Positions 7,219 through 15,881 of a DNA stretch of 64,000 nt are shown here, one piece after another. Numbering within the stretch: position 1 is the first letter of the stretch; each line of letters opens with the position of its first letter. The notes below the pieces were generated by a model. It made no database searches, was not told the origin of the DNA, and was given only the letters and a program-made list of their open reading frames with translations. This DNA comes from an uncultured Bacteroidia bacterium. Its GTDB lineage: Bacteria; Bacteroidota; Bacteroidia; Bacteroidales; UBA932. The stretch spans positions 1-64,000 of the forward strand of contig CADAJF010000001.1 in assembly GCA_902788175.1 (NCBI GenBank), given 5' to 3'. The position numbers and the translations under genes are program-made.

Positions 7219-9021
7219 TTACACCGGGCGTGTTTTTTTGCGAAGCCACCCGGCAACATGCGGTTCCAGGCGGGGACTCAGCGTGCGGTACACGCGCTCA
7301 TTGTAGGTGTTGAGCCATTCGCGTTCTTCGGCCGTGAGAAGCCCCAACTCCAGGCAGGAGGTGTCCAGGTGGCAGAGCGTAAGGGTTTCAAAGCCCAGGA
7401 ACGAGCCAAACTCGTTGTCCCCTACCGGGCGCACCAGCACCACGTTTTCATGACGGACGCCGTGCATGCCCTCGCGGTAAAGGCCTGGCTCGTTGGAGCA
7501 GATCATGCCCGGCTCCAGCGGCTGGCTGTTAAAGTTTTGCCGAATATCCTGCGGGCCCTCGTGCACCCCCAGGAAAAAGCCCACGCCATGCCCTGTACCA
7601 TGCCCGAAGTTCCGTTTATGCCGCCACAGCGGTTCACGGGCCAGGGCATCTATCTGGCAGCCTGCCGTCCCGCGCGGGAACACGGCCATCGCAAGGCCGA
7701 TATGCCCCTTCAGCACCAGGGTATAGTCTTTCCTTTCCAGCGGCGTACAGGGTCCCAGCGGCACCGTACGGGTGATATCCGTAGTGCCAAAAAGATACTG
7801 CCCGCCGGAATCCACCAGGTAAAGCCCCCGCGCCTCCAGCAGGGCCGACCCGCTGCGGGGGGTCACATAATGCGGCAGCGCCGCCGAAGGTCCATAGGCC
7901 GATATGGTTTCAAAACTGTCGCCGCGGTATCCGCTCACGCCCGAGCGCAGGCGGCCCAGCATACAGGCAGCCTCCCACTCGTTCACCTGCCCGGCATGGG
8001 TCTCCAGCCAGTAGAGGAACTGCTCCATTACCAGGCCGTCTTCCAGATGGGCTTCCCGCATTCCTTCTATCTCCACGCTGTTTTTCACGGCCTTCCTGAG
8101 GGCCACCGGAGAGTTGCCGTCCAGGATGATGGGCCCTTCTTCCCCTTCCAGCAATTGCCGAAGCGAGACATTGAGCCCGGAAGGGTCCGTACACAGGCGC
8201 TCCACGCCGTTTTCCCTGAGAGAGCCCAGCGTGAAGCTGATGGCAGAGTAGTCGCAGATGGTAATTCCATCGGCCTGAAGCTCCGAGAAGCTGGCTTCCG
8301 TTTCCGGGTCTGTTTCCTCGAAGCCTTCCTTCCTGACAAACCAGAAGGCGTCTTCCAGGGTGACAAGCAGGTAGGAGATGACAAAAGGGTTATAGTCTAT
8401 GTCCTGGCCGCGGACATTCAGGAGCCAGGCAATCTCGTCCAGGGAAGTGAGGAGGATGGCATCGGCCTCCTGCCTTAAAAGCCACTTTCTAAGCCAGCGA
8501 AGGCGTTCCTCGCGGCTTTCGCCGCAGAGGTCTTCCCCCAGCGTGATGATGGGCGTGCAGGGGATGGGCGGACGCTCTTCCCAAAGGCTGGAGAGGATGT
8601 CCGGCACAGGTACCACCTTGACGCCGGGAACCGCCTCCTGGAGCGCCTGCACGGCAGCTACTGTCTGGCAAAGGCCATCTACGGCCACAACGGGCGCCTC
8701 CATCTGCAACGAGGCTAACCACTGCGGTATGGGTATCTGCTCCGGCACGCGCATTTTGTGAAGCTCCACGCCCGTTCCCTCCAGCTGACGCACGGCCTGG
8801 ATGAAGTAACGCGTATCCGTCCACAAGCCGGCGTGGCCGGCCGTGACCACTACATCTCCGGCTTCTCCGGTAAAGCCCGTGAGCCACTCTACCTGTTTCC
8901 AGCGCGGAGCGGGATACTCACTGGCGTGGGGGTCACTGCCCGTGAGGATGACGGCATCCCATCCGTTCTCCCGCATAAGGGCCCTCAAGGCCTGTACGCG
9001 GCCATAAAAGACATTTTCCAT
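7219..9021 (-). CDS. pepP: Aminopeptidase P family Xaa-Pro peptidase
   Basis: A 600-residue enzyme with the three-domain layout of the long aminopeptidase P group: two creatinase-type N-terminal domains (residues 1-300), the M24 pita-bread domain (about 310-530) and a C-terminal extension. Metal ligands are visible: Asp in LVDSGG near 403, Asp in TTDITRT near 415, His in GHGTGHGVG near 475, Glu in SNEPGLY near 508 and Glu in RHENVVLV near 524. It removes N-terminal residues preceding proline, normally in the cytoplasm since no signal peptide is seen. It is divergent from the coiled-coil gene at 9128. Confidence 0.93.
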   Translation of the reverse strand: MENVFYGRVQALRALMRENGWDAVILTGSDPHASEYPAPRWKQVEWLTGFTGEAGDVVVTAGHAGLWTDTRYFIQAVRQLEGTGVELHKMRVPEQIPIPQWLASLQMEAPVVAVDGLCQTVAAVQALQEAVPGVKVVPVPDILSSLWEERPPIPCTPIITLGEDLCGESREERLRWLRKWLLRQEADAILLTSLDEIAWLLNVRGQDIDYNPFVISYLLVTLEDAFWFVRKEGFEETDPETEASFSELQADGITICDYSAISFTLGSLRENGVERLCTDPSGLNVSLRQLLEGEEGPIILDGNSPVALRKAVKNSVEIEGMREAHLEDGLVMEQFLYWLETHAGQVNEWEAACMLGRLRSGVSGYRGDSFETISAYGPSAALPHYVTPRSGSALLEARGLYLVDSGGQYLFGTTDITRTVPLGPCTPLERKDYTLVLKGHIGLAMAVFPRGTAGCQIDALAREPLWRHKRNFGHGTGHGVGFFLGVHEGPQDIRQNFNSQPLEPGMICSNEPGLYREGMHGVRHENVVLVRPVGDNEFGSFLGFETLTLCHLDTSCLELGLLTAEEREWLNTYNERVYRTLSPRLEPHVAGWLRKKTRPV

Positions 9022-9044
9022 AGCACTCTAGCATGTTATTTGTA

Positions 9045-9052
9045 CAAATATA
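9045..9052 (-). promoter_or_regulatory. Promoter -7 motif for the aminopeptidase gene
   Basis: The minus strand reads TATATTTG, 23 bases before the start at 9021. Confidence 0.65.
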
Positions 9053-9054
9053 GT

Positions 9055-9062
9055 TATATTTG
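9055..9062 (+). promoter_or_regulatory. Promoter -7 motif for the coiled-coil protein gene
   Basis: TATATTTG lies two bases from the opposing aminopeptidase -7 motif, so the two promoters must interleave and polymerase can hardly occupy both at once. Confidence 0.65.
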
Positions 9063-9127
9063 TGGAAATATGTATTGATATACCGCAAGCCAACATTTGT
9101 CAAACCTTATCTAAATCACATACTACT

Positions 9128-10039
9128 ATGACTGAAGATCCCCTCGAGAGGATAGAGCGTGAGGAACGCGAAAGAAAAGAGAAGAAAGGTCCCCGTACCC
9201 TCATGACCGTTCTGGCAGTAGTAGCAGCGGCCCTGGCCTGCGGCCTGGGTTACCTGCTCTACCAGCGCAGCGCCCTGGTCCAGGACCTGGAAGGCGAAAA
9301 AGCAGAGCTTGCCCAGCAAATGATGGAACTGCAGAACGACTTCAACACCCTCAACACAGACTATGAGAGCATCAACCACCAGCTGGACACCTCCCGCGAA
9401 CAAGTGGCCATGCTCATTGAAAAACTCAGCAAGACGGAGGCCACCAACCGCGCCAAGATCCGCCAGTATGAGAAAGAGCTGGGCACCCTTCGCGCCATCA
9501 TGAAGGGTTATATCGGCCAGATTGACTCGCTCAATACCTTGAACAAGCGCCTCACGGCAGATGCTGCAGCCGCCCGCCGGGAAGCCGCAGAAAGCCGCCG
9601 CGCCAACGAGCAGCTTACCCAGCAGGTAGAGAACCTCTCCTCGCAGGTAAGCGCCGGCAAGGTGCTTCGCGCCCGCGCCATCTCCCTCACCGGCTACTAC
9701 AGCAACGACAAAGCCGGTGACCGCCACAGCCGCGTACGTTACATGGTGGCCGGCCTCACCCTGGTAGAGAACTCCCTGGCAGACCATGGCCCCGTCCGCG
9801 TATATGCCCGCGTCAAGGACCCCGAGGGCCTGCTCCTTGCGAACAATGAGTCCGGTGACTTTATGGTAAACGGCACACCCATGCAGGCCACCGCCTCCCG
9901 CGCCGTAGATTATGAAGGCAACGAGGTAGATCTCTCCATCTATATCAACAACACCGGAGAATTTGTCAAGGGTGTATATACGCTGGAGATTTACACGGAA
10001 AAAGGGCTGTTAGGCCGCGCCGAATGCATGCTCCGCTAG
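9128..10039 (+). CDS. Membrane-anchored coiled-coil protein
   Basis: A 303-residue protein. A charged N-terminus (RIEREERERKEKKGPR) precedes one membrane helix (TLMTVLAVVAAALACGLGYLL), then about 130 residues of heptad-rich coiled coil, then a C-terminal beta-rich domain with GYYSNDK and VKGVYTLEIYTEKG. Similar proteins of unknown role are common in Bacteroidetes. The ATG at 9128 is chosen because an upstream in-frame start would overlap the promoter motif. The hemW gene begins one base after the stop. Confidence 0.75.
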   Translation: MTEDPLERIEREERERKEKKGPRTLMTVLAVVAAALACGLGYLLYQRSALVQDLEGEKAELAQQMMELQNDFNTLNTDYESINHQLDTSREQVAMLIEKLSKTEATNRAKIRQYEKELGTLRAIMKGYIGQIDSLNTLNKRLTADAAAARREAAESRRANEQLTQQVENLSSQVSAGKVLRARAISLTGYYSNDKAGDRHSRVRYMVAGLTLVENSLADHGPVRVYARVKDPEGLLLANNESGDFMVNGTPMQATASRAVDYEGNEVDLSIYINNTGEFVKGVYTLEIYTEKGLLGRAECMLR

Positions 10040-10040
10040 T

Positions 10041-11117
10041 ATGATTTACATCCACGTCCCTTTCTGCAAGAGCTTCTGCACCTACTGCGACTTTTACTCC
10101 CAAATCCCGCAGGAGGGCATGTATGAGGCCTACACCCGGCAGGTTTGCGAGGAAATCCGCCGCCGGGCCCCGGAAGTGGACGATGGTCTCAAGACCCTTT
10201 ACTTCGGGGGCGGCACACCATCCGTGCTGCCCCTTGCCCATCTCACCCGCATCCTCCTCACCCTGGAGCAGTGCGGCCATGGCGGGCCCTACACGGAGTT
10301 CACCCTGGAGTGCAACCCGGAGGATATCGTGGAGAAGGGACTCCACTACCTGGAGAGCCTCAAGTCACTGGGCGTAAACCGCATGAGCCTGGGCATCCAG
10401 TCCTTCGACAACACGCTCCTTCGCTGGATGAACCGCCGGCACAGCGCGGAAGGGGCCTTGGAGGCCGTCCGCCTGGTGCGGGAAGCCGGTTTCAAGAACC
10501 TGAGCCTGGACCTTATCTTCGGCCTGTCCAACCTATCGGACGCCACCTGGGAGGCCACCATTGACCAGGCCATAGCCCTGGAGCCGGAGCACATTTCCTG
10601 CTACCAGCTCACCGTGGAGGGGGACAACCGGCTGGCCCAGATGCTGGAAAACGGAGAGTACGAGGAAGCCCCGGAGGAACTTTGCCGGCAGCAGTATGAG
10701 CTGCTTTGCCGCAAAATGGCTGCTGCGGGCTTTGTACACTATGAGATTTCCAACTTCGCCAAGCCTGGCTTCGAGGCCCTTCATAACGGCGGATACTGGG
10801 CCAGGCGGCCGTATGTGGGGCTGGGTCCATCGGCCCATTCCTTCAGCGGGAAGGGGCGCAGCTGGAACAGCGCTCAATTGGACGGCTACACCCACAGCTC
10901 AGAGGCCCTCACCGTTGAAGACGAAAAAGTGGAAACCCTTATGCTGGGCCTGAGAACCGCCAAAGGCATAGACGGAGAGTTCCTGCTGGCCAACTGCCGG
11001 GAAGAAGACGTGCAGCGCCTGCTCGCAGAGGGTGCCCTGGTTCAGGCCGGACGCTACTACCGCATCCCGGAAAGCCATTTCTTTGTATCCGATGAAATCA
11101 TAAGAGAACTCGTATGA
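10041..11117 (+). CDS. hemW: Radical SAM heme chaperone HemW
   Basis: A 358-residue radical SAM protein. C9, C13 and C16 in the N-terminal HVPFCKSFCTYC form the 4Fe-4S site, followed by LYFGGGTPS and TLECNPEDI. The family was long annotated as oxygen-independent coproporphyrinogen III oxidase, but HemW-type proteins bind heme and hand it to apoproteins. The short N-terminus ahead of the first cysteine favours HemW over HemN. It overlaps the next gene by four bases. Confidence 0.9.
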   Translation: MIYIHVPFCKSFCTYCDFYSQIPQEGMYEAYTRQVCEEIRRRAPEVDDGLKTLYFGGGTPSVLPLAHLTRILLTLEQCGHGGPYTEFTLECNPEDIVEKGLHYLESLKSLGVNRMSLGIQSFDNTLLRWMNRRHSAEGALEAVRLVREAGFKNLSLDLIFGLSNLSDATWEATIDQAIALEPEHISCYQLTVEGDNRLAQMLENGEYEEAPEELCRQQYELLCRKMAAAGFVHYEISNFAKPGFEALHNGGYWARRPYVGLGPSAHSFSGKGRSWNSAQLDGYTHSSEALTVEDEKVETLMLGLRTAKGIDGEFLLANCREEDVQRLLAEGALVQAGRYYRIPESHFFVSDEIIRELV

Positions 11118-11581
11118 CCTACCTTAGAAGAGCCTTCAAATACCTGATCCAGATTACCCTCATCTTTGTGCTGATGATAGGCATCCTGATGCTGTCCGGT
11201 TATGTTTCCAAGGACATTAGCGTGGCTTTCCGCAATGGCTGGACCTCCATTGGCTATATCTTCTTCCTCTTTGCCGTCATGAGCGCAGCATACCCTTTCT
11301 TCGGCTACGGGAAACGCAGCATCCATGCCCAGGGAGACCCTGCAACGCATTGGCAGGCCATCGAGCGGGCCATGGCCGGGCGCGGCTATGAGCCTTGCGG
11401 GGAAACAGCCGGCGGCGGACGCAAATTCCGGCTCTCTTCCGGCATGGCGCGGGCCATGCGCCTTTGGGAAGACCGCATAACCATAGAGCCTTCCCTGGAA
11501 GGTTTTCAGGCAGAAGGCCTGGTGCGGGACCTTACCCGCGCCGTCTCTTCCATCAACTATCAAATTAAACAAAATGACTGA
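11114..11581 (+). CDS. Membrane protein of unknown function
   Basis: A 155-residue protein with two membrane helices (ITLIFVLMIGILMLSG and GYIFFLFAVMSAAYPFFGYG) and a C-terminal soluble domain of about 80 residues ending in TRAVSSINYQIKQN. It sits between hemW and a DUF2007 gene with overlaps on both sides, so the three are probably co-translated. I recognise no motif that gives a function. Confidence 0.65.
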   Translation: MTYLRRAFKYLIQITLIFVLMIGILMLSGYVSKDISVAFRNGWTSIGYIFFLFAVMSAAYPFFGYGKRSIHAQGDPATHWQAIERAMAGRGYEPCGETAGGGRKFRLSSGMARAMRLWEDRITIEPSLEGFQAEGLVRDLTRAVSSINYQIKQND

Positions 11582-11798
11582 TACCCAGAAATTTAAAACC
11601 GTCGCCACCTTCACAGAAAGGGTCCTGGCAGACATGTGCGTAGCCCAGCTGGGAGAAAACGGCATCCCTGCCGGTGTCTTCGGGGCGGACTCCTCCTATC
11701 CTTCCCTCAGCTTTGCCCGGAATATCGAGGTAAAAGTGAATGAAAACGACTACGAGGCAGCGATGAGCATCCTGGCCGCCTCTGACAAAGCGGAATAG
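11574..11798 (+). CDS. DUF2007 putative signal-transducing protein
   Basis: A 74-residue single-domain protein. FKTVATFTERVLADMCVAQL, AGVFGADSSYPS and VNENDYEAAMSIL match DUF2007, a small PII-like ferredoxin-fold family with no settled function. The gene overlaps the preceding one by 8 bases, and its 3' end overlaps the convergent DUF3109 gene by 49 bases. Confidence 0.8.
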   Translation: MTDTQKFKTVATFTERVLADMCVAQLGENGIPAGVFGADSSYPSLSFARNIEVKVNENDYEAAMSILAASDKAE

Positions 11799-12352
11799 AA
11801 CTCCTGCCCAAAGGCATCTGTAAGCGGCGCGCGAAGGAACTGGTACACCCGGATTCCTTCGCGGCGTCCTTTTTCATAGGCCTCCCGGCAGATGTCCCAG
11901 CGGTGAAGGTTCAGGCCCAGGCGGCCGCCGCCCAGCGCTACCACGCGGATGGGATAGAGGGAGCAGGAAATGGGCTTCCGGAAAGAGCCGAAACCTTTCT
12001 CGAACTGCCGTTCTATGGCGCAAAGACAGCTTCCGTCCGGGGTAAAATGGCAGAAGGCGCACTCCTCGCTGCCCGCTACCAGCGGCGTTACGATGTCCCC
12101 TTCGCGGTCTATCTCGAAAAAGCCTTTGGCAGCCACCGCCGCCCGGCCTTCCGGGCGCATCAGGGCGTTATAATGGGGATAATTGACCTCCAGGGGCTCC
12201 AGTTCTTCTTCTTTCAAAGGAGCGCCGCTGTCCCCCACTATGCAGCATTTTCCTTTGCAGACGGGGTAGTCGCAGGCGAAGAACTCCATGATAACATCCT
12301 CTGACACAAGGATGTCGCCTATTTCAACGATGGTTCCAAAGTCCTTTCTCAT
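11750..12352 (-). CDS. DUF3109 family cysteine-rich protein
   Basis: A 200-residue protein typical of DUF3109. Cysteines cluster as CDYPVCKGKCC near residues 28-38, ECAFC and SCLC mid-protein, and ISCSLYPIR later, which suggests metal or Fe-S binding. The function is unknown. Its start overlaps the stop of the M16-like gene by four bases (ATGA), so the two are co-translated, and its 3' end overlaps a convergent gene. Confidence 0.85.
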   Translation of the reverse strand: MRKDFGTIVEIGDILVSEDVIMEFFACDYPVCKGKCCIVGDSGAPLKEEELEPLEVNYPHYNALMRPEGRAAVAAKGFFEIDREGDIVTPLVAGSEECAFCHFTPDGSCLCAIERQFEKGFGSFRKPISCSLYPIRVVALGGGRLGLNLHRWDICREAYEKGRREGIRVYQFLRAPLTDAFGQEFYSALSEAARMLIAAS

Positions 12353-14865
12353 GGCACTACATATTCTACGCGCCCGCCCGCAGCTATGGCTTGCAGGAAT
12401 CTCTGCACTTGCTCGCGGGTAATACCGGATATGCTTTCCTTGTAGCGGCTGGTAAGGTCCTTGTTGATGGCATAGCGGGCATAAAGGGTGGAGACAAAGC
12501 CCCCGGGGCTGGCCATGACCTGCCCCACTTCCTGCTCCAGCTTTTTCTTCCAGAGAGCCAGATCCTTGGCATCCACCTCCTTAACAGCCTCCGCTATGGC
12601 CGCCCTGACAGCCGTAAGGGCTCTTTGGGCCGACACTTCATCTACCTGCGCAGGCACCCCTGCAAGGGGCAGCGGCCGGCAGCTCACCGTCACCTGAAAG
12701 CGCTCCTGCGGGTGGGCCCGGGAGTGCAGGCGGACTTCCGCTGCGAAGCCGTAGGGTACCAGCTGCCGCGTCAGGGCCTTCTGAAGGGCCTCCATGGCCA
12801 CCTGCGCCGTATAATAGTTCTCTGTGGTGAGAGCATATTCCGTATCCATGAGCACGTGTACACCCTGCACAGGGCCGCTTTCCGTGAAACTGGCCGTACC
12901 GCTCCGGGGTCTGTAAGCCACCTGTTTTCTGGCCACCGAGCCCTTCAGGACGCGGAAACCGCCCAGGTATCGGCACAGGAGTTTTTTCACCACTGACTCG
13001 TCCAGGTCTCCGGCGATGATCAGTACGCCGTCGTTCATGCGGGAGAAGCGCTCTGCGTAGTATTTCTCCGCCTTCTTCCATGTCTGGGCCGACAGGACGG
13101 CAGGATCCTTGGCAGCGGCATGCGCATAGCCGGGCGTCAGGCGGCGGGCCAGCTCCGCATCCAGGCTGGCGGGGCGCTGGCTCTCACGTCGGCGGTAATC
13201 CTCGAAGGCCGTCAGGTTGAGCGAACGGTTGTTGGCCAGGTCCAGCAGTACCTTCAGCAGCAGGGACAGCTGGGGAGACGGTGCCACACCGCCTATGGAG
13301 AGGCTGTTAAGCTCCAGCCGGGCATCCAGGCTTACGCCGCCGGCCTCCAGCACTTCCCTCAAATGGGGCGCCCGGAGCCCTCCGGCATCGTAGAGGGAAA
13401 GCATGTCGCCGATATAGCCGCCCTCTCCCTCGCGGAGCCCTTCCACCTGCGAGAGGCCGCCGTTAAGCTGCAAGGCATAGTGGAAGATGCCGTTTCCGGG
13501 AACGCGCTTGAACACCACGCGCATGCCGTTGTTGAAAGTCCAGAGGGTGCCGCCGGTAACGGCTTCCTTTTTCTCGCTGCGGATTTTGACCTTGGGACAT
13601 TCTACGTTAAGCCCCAGGGTATCCTGCCCGCGCCAGCTGTAGTCCTCCTCCACGGGGATGACCGAGCCGTACAGATAGGAAAGATTGTAGTAGAAGAGCT
13701 CCTGGTCCCTGTCCAGGGAGTCCGGTGCACCGGTGTATTCCAGCGTAAGGTTCGAGAGCTGCTCCAGCAGGGCCCCTGAAAAGAGGTTGAAAAGGCGCGT
13801 CTCCGTGCTGTCCGCTACGTTTTTGCGGGCAAAAAGACGCATGGTTTCTGCGTAAGGTGCCAAGGTGGCGCCATATAGGAAATGCGCCGTACAGCGCTCT
13901 ACGTCCTCTCCTGGCGAGGGTGTGGTGACCGCCCTTTTGTGAATACCGGGCAGGAGGACTTTTTTGGCCTCTATGTATTCATCCTCCTTTACGCCGTAAG
14001 CGTCCATCTGGGCCAGAGTGGTGGAAATGACACGCATGGCGGCATTGAGCTCTGCCGCAGGGACAGGGACCTCCACGGTGTAGCGTTCGTCCCCGCCATA
14101 ATCGGCGCTCTGAAGCACGTGGAAGCGGATGTCGCCGTACGAAAGGCCCGCTTCCGAGAGATTGCGCTCCAGCCTGTGTCGCACAAGTACCTGGAACTGC
14201 TCCCCGAAAAGGTCCGTCACCAGCGCCTGCGCCGTGTTCATGAGCGGGAAAGGAATGCGCGAGCAAGAATAGCTCACGCTTACCCGGGCAGGCTCCCCGG
14301 GATGGAACTGCACCGAAGGCGCCGGCGAAGGCTCCCACACATAATCCGGCCGATGGCTTTCCTTCACCAGCATCCGGGGAACCATCATGGAGAAGATGTC
14401 CATCTTCTTCTTGAGCTCCGGGGCGTCGATGTCTCCGCTCACGATAACGGCCTGCTGGGCCTTGGACTGCGCCACCAGCGAAAAGGTGTACAGCAAGGTT
14501 GAATCCAATACTTCCGGCCGATAAAAACCCACCCTGGAGAAACGGTACACCGTAGAACCATCTACGTCGCTGAGGTAACCCTCCGGCCCCGGGGCTATGG
14601 CCATCCGGGAGAGGAAATCCCCGCGCAGGCTTTCCCGCTTGGCGGCGGAAAGGGGTTCGTCGCGCTGGACCACGGCTACCTCCGCGTAACCTTTTACGGA
14701 GGGATTGGTGACCATATAATAGGTGATGCCGCTTCCCAGCGTGCCTTTTTGGATGCGGCTGTCTGCGGGAAGCGGGGGCAGCTGCGACTGTGCTGGCACT
14801 ATTCTTGAAAAGGAGAACAAGGCCAGAACTGTCAACAGCAGATATTTGAGCCGGAGAACGTTCAT
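12349..14865 (-). CDS. M16-type (pitrilysin-like) exported protein lacking the zinc motif
   Basis: An 838-residue protein with a signal peptide (LLLTVLALFSFSRIVPAQ) and the four-domain M16 layout, including a second-half repeat (LWTFNNGMRVVFKRV) and a late GGFVSTLYARYAINKD helix. M16 zinc proteases need HxxEH in the first domain; at the expected place after the first strands the sequence reads SLRGDFLSRMAI and no HxxEH occurs anywhere. It is therefore predicted to be a non-catalytic partner or periplasmic scaffold. The start at 14865 follows a promoter motif and gives the signal peptide; a longer in-frame extension is unlikely. Confidence 0.78.
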   Translation of the reverse strand: MNVLRLKYLLLTVLALFSFSRIVPAQSQLPPLPADSRIQKGTLGSGITYYMVTNPSVKGYAEVAVVQRDEPLSAAKRESLRGDFLSRMAIAPGPEGYLSDVDGSTVYRFSRVGFYRPEVLDSTLLYTFSLVAQSKAQQAVIVSGDIDAPELKKKMDIFSMMVPRMLVKESHRPDYVWEPSPAPSVQFHPGEPARVSVSYSCSRIPFPLMNTAQALVTDLFGEQFQVLVRHRLERNLSEAGLSYGDIRFHVLQSADYGGDERYTVEVPVPAAELNAAMRVISTTLAQMDAYGVKEDEYIEAKKVLLPGIHKRAVTTPSPGEDVERCTAHFLYGATLAPYAETMRLFARKNVADSTETRLFNLFSGALLEQLSNLTLEYTGAPDSLDRDQELFYYNLSYLYGSVIPVEEDYSWRGQDTLGLNVECPKVKIRSEKKEAVTGGTLWTFNNGMRVVFKRVPGNGIFHYALQLNGGLSQVEGLREGEGGYIGDMLSLYDAGGLRAPHLREVLEAGGVSLDARLELNSLSIGGVAPSPQLSLLLKVLLDLANNRSLNLTAFEDYRRRESQRPASLDAELARRLTPGYAHAAAKDPAVLSAQTWKKAEKYYAERFSRMNDGVLIIAGDLDESVVKKLLCRYLGGFRVLKGSVARKQVAYRPRSGTASFTESGPVQGVHVLMDTEYALTTENYYTAQVAMEALQKALTRQLVPYGFAAEVRLHSRAHPQERFQVTVSCRPLPLAGVPAQVDEVSAQRALTAVRAAIAEAVKEVDAKDLALWKKKLEQEVGQVMASPGGFVSTLYARYAINKDLTSRYKESISGITREQVQRFLQAIAAGGRVEYVVP

Positions 14866-14882
14866 TTTTACCCGCTTTAGTG

Positions 14883-14890
14883 CAAAAATA
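14883..14890 (-). promoter_or_regulatory. Promoter -7 motif for the M16-like gene
   Basis: The minus strand reads TATTTTTG, 17 bases before the start at 14865. Confidence 0.55.
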
Positions 14891-14903
14891 CAACTATTTT
14901 TGC

Positions 14904-14911
14904 TATTTTTG
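14904..14911 (+). promoter_or_regulatory. Promoter -7 motif for the TPR protein gene
   Basis: TATTTTTG lies 43 bases before the start at 14955 and only 13 bases from the opposing promoter motif. Confidence 0.55.
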
Positions 14912-14954
14912 CAAGCCTTGGACCAAAACAACTTAAAACTTATAAAACAAGACC

Positions 14955-15881
14955 ATGAAAAGATTTTTTGTAGCTCTCGCCGCCTTCGGGCTCGCCGCAG
15001 CAGTGGCAACTGCACAAGATTTCAAAGCCGCAATCGACGCTTACAACGCCGGTGCCGTAGCACTGGAAAGCAATAAGGCGGAAGCCCTTGCCCAATTCCG
15101 CACGGCCCTCACAGAGGCCATGGCCTGCGAAGGGGAAGAAGCACAGGACCTGGTGGCCAAGTGCAAGGAAATCATTCCTGCCACGCTCCTTTCCATCGCC
15201 AAGGAAAAAATCAACGGTGCCAAGTATGACGAGGCCCTCGTCACTTTGGAAGAAGTGAAGACCGTAGCCACGGACTATGCCGCCACCGCTGTTGCAGAGG
15301 AAGCCAACGGGCTCATCCCCAACGTTTTCCTCAGAAAGGGCAGCACCCTTCTCCAGGAGAAGAACTTTGCCCAGGCCGCAGAGGTATTCCAGCAGCTCAC
15401 TGCCCTGCAGCCGGAAAACAGCCAGGCGCAGCTCAGGCTGGGTCAGGCCCACATGCAGGCCGGCAACAACGAGGCTGCCATCGAGGCCCTCACCAAAGCC
15501 TCAGAGCTGGGTGAAGAGCAGGCCGGCAAGCTCCTCTCCAACGTCTATCTCAAGCAGGGACAGGCCCTTGTGAAGGCCGGCAAGAACGCAGAGGCCATCG
15601 AGGCCCTGGAGAAGTCCAACAGCTTCGGGGAAAGCGCCAACGCCTACAAACTCATCGCCAGCGCTTACACCAAGAGCGGCAAGAGCGCCAAAGCCATCGA
15701 GGCTTACAAGAAATACCTGACCATTTCTCCGGATGCCAAGGACGCTGCGGACATCCTGTTCACCATCGCCGCCACCGCCCAGAAGGCCGGAGACAAGGCC
15801 ACCGCCACCGAGTACTACAAGAAGCTCGCCGGCACCAAGTATGCCGCCCAGGCAGAGGCCCAGCTCAAAACCCTCAAGTAA
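14955..15881 (+). CDS. Exported tetratricopeptide repeat protein
   Basis: A 308-residue protein with a signal peptide (MKRFFVALAAFGLAAAVATAQ) and several TPR units: GSTLLQEKNFAQAAEVFQQL, LGQAHMQAGNNEAAIEALTK, KAGKNAEAIEALEKS and YTKSGKSAKAIEAYKKYL. TPR arrays bind partner proteins, here in the periplasm. The partner is unknown. The next gene begins directly after its stop, so they are probably co-translated. Confidence 0.82.
   Translation: MKRFFVALAAFGLAAAVATAQDFKAAIDAYNAGAVALESNKAEALAQFRTALTEAMACEGEEAQDLVAKCKEIIPATLLSIAKEKINGAKYDEALVTLEEVKTVATDYAATAVAEEANGLIPNVFLRKGSTLLQEKNFAQAAEVFQQLTALQPENSQAQLRLGQAHMQAGNNEAAIEALTKASELGEEQAGKLLSNVYLKQGQALVKAGKNAEAIEALEKSNSFGESANAYKLIASAYTKSGKSAKAIEAYKKYLTISPDAKDAADILFTIAATAQKAGDKATATEYYKKLAGTKYAAQAEAQLKTLK

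Noticed and set aside
7258..8478. A 406-codon open frame on the plus strand
   Set aside because: Antisense to the aminopeptidase P gene, whose metal ligands are intact.
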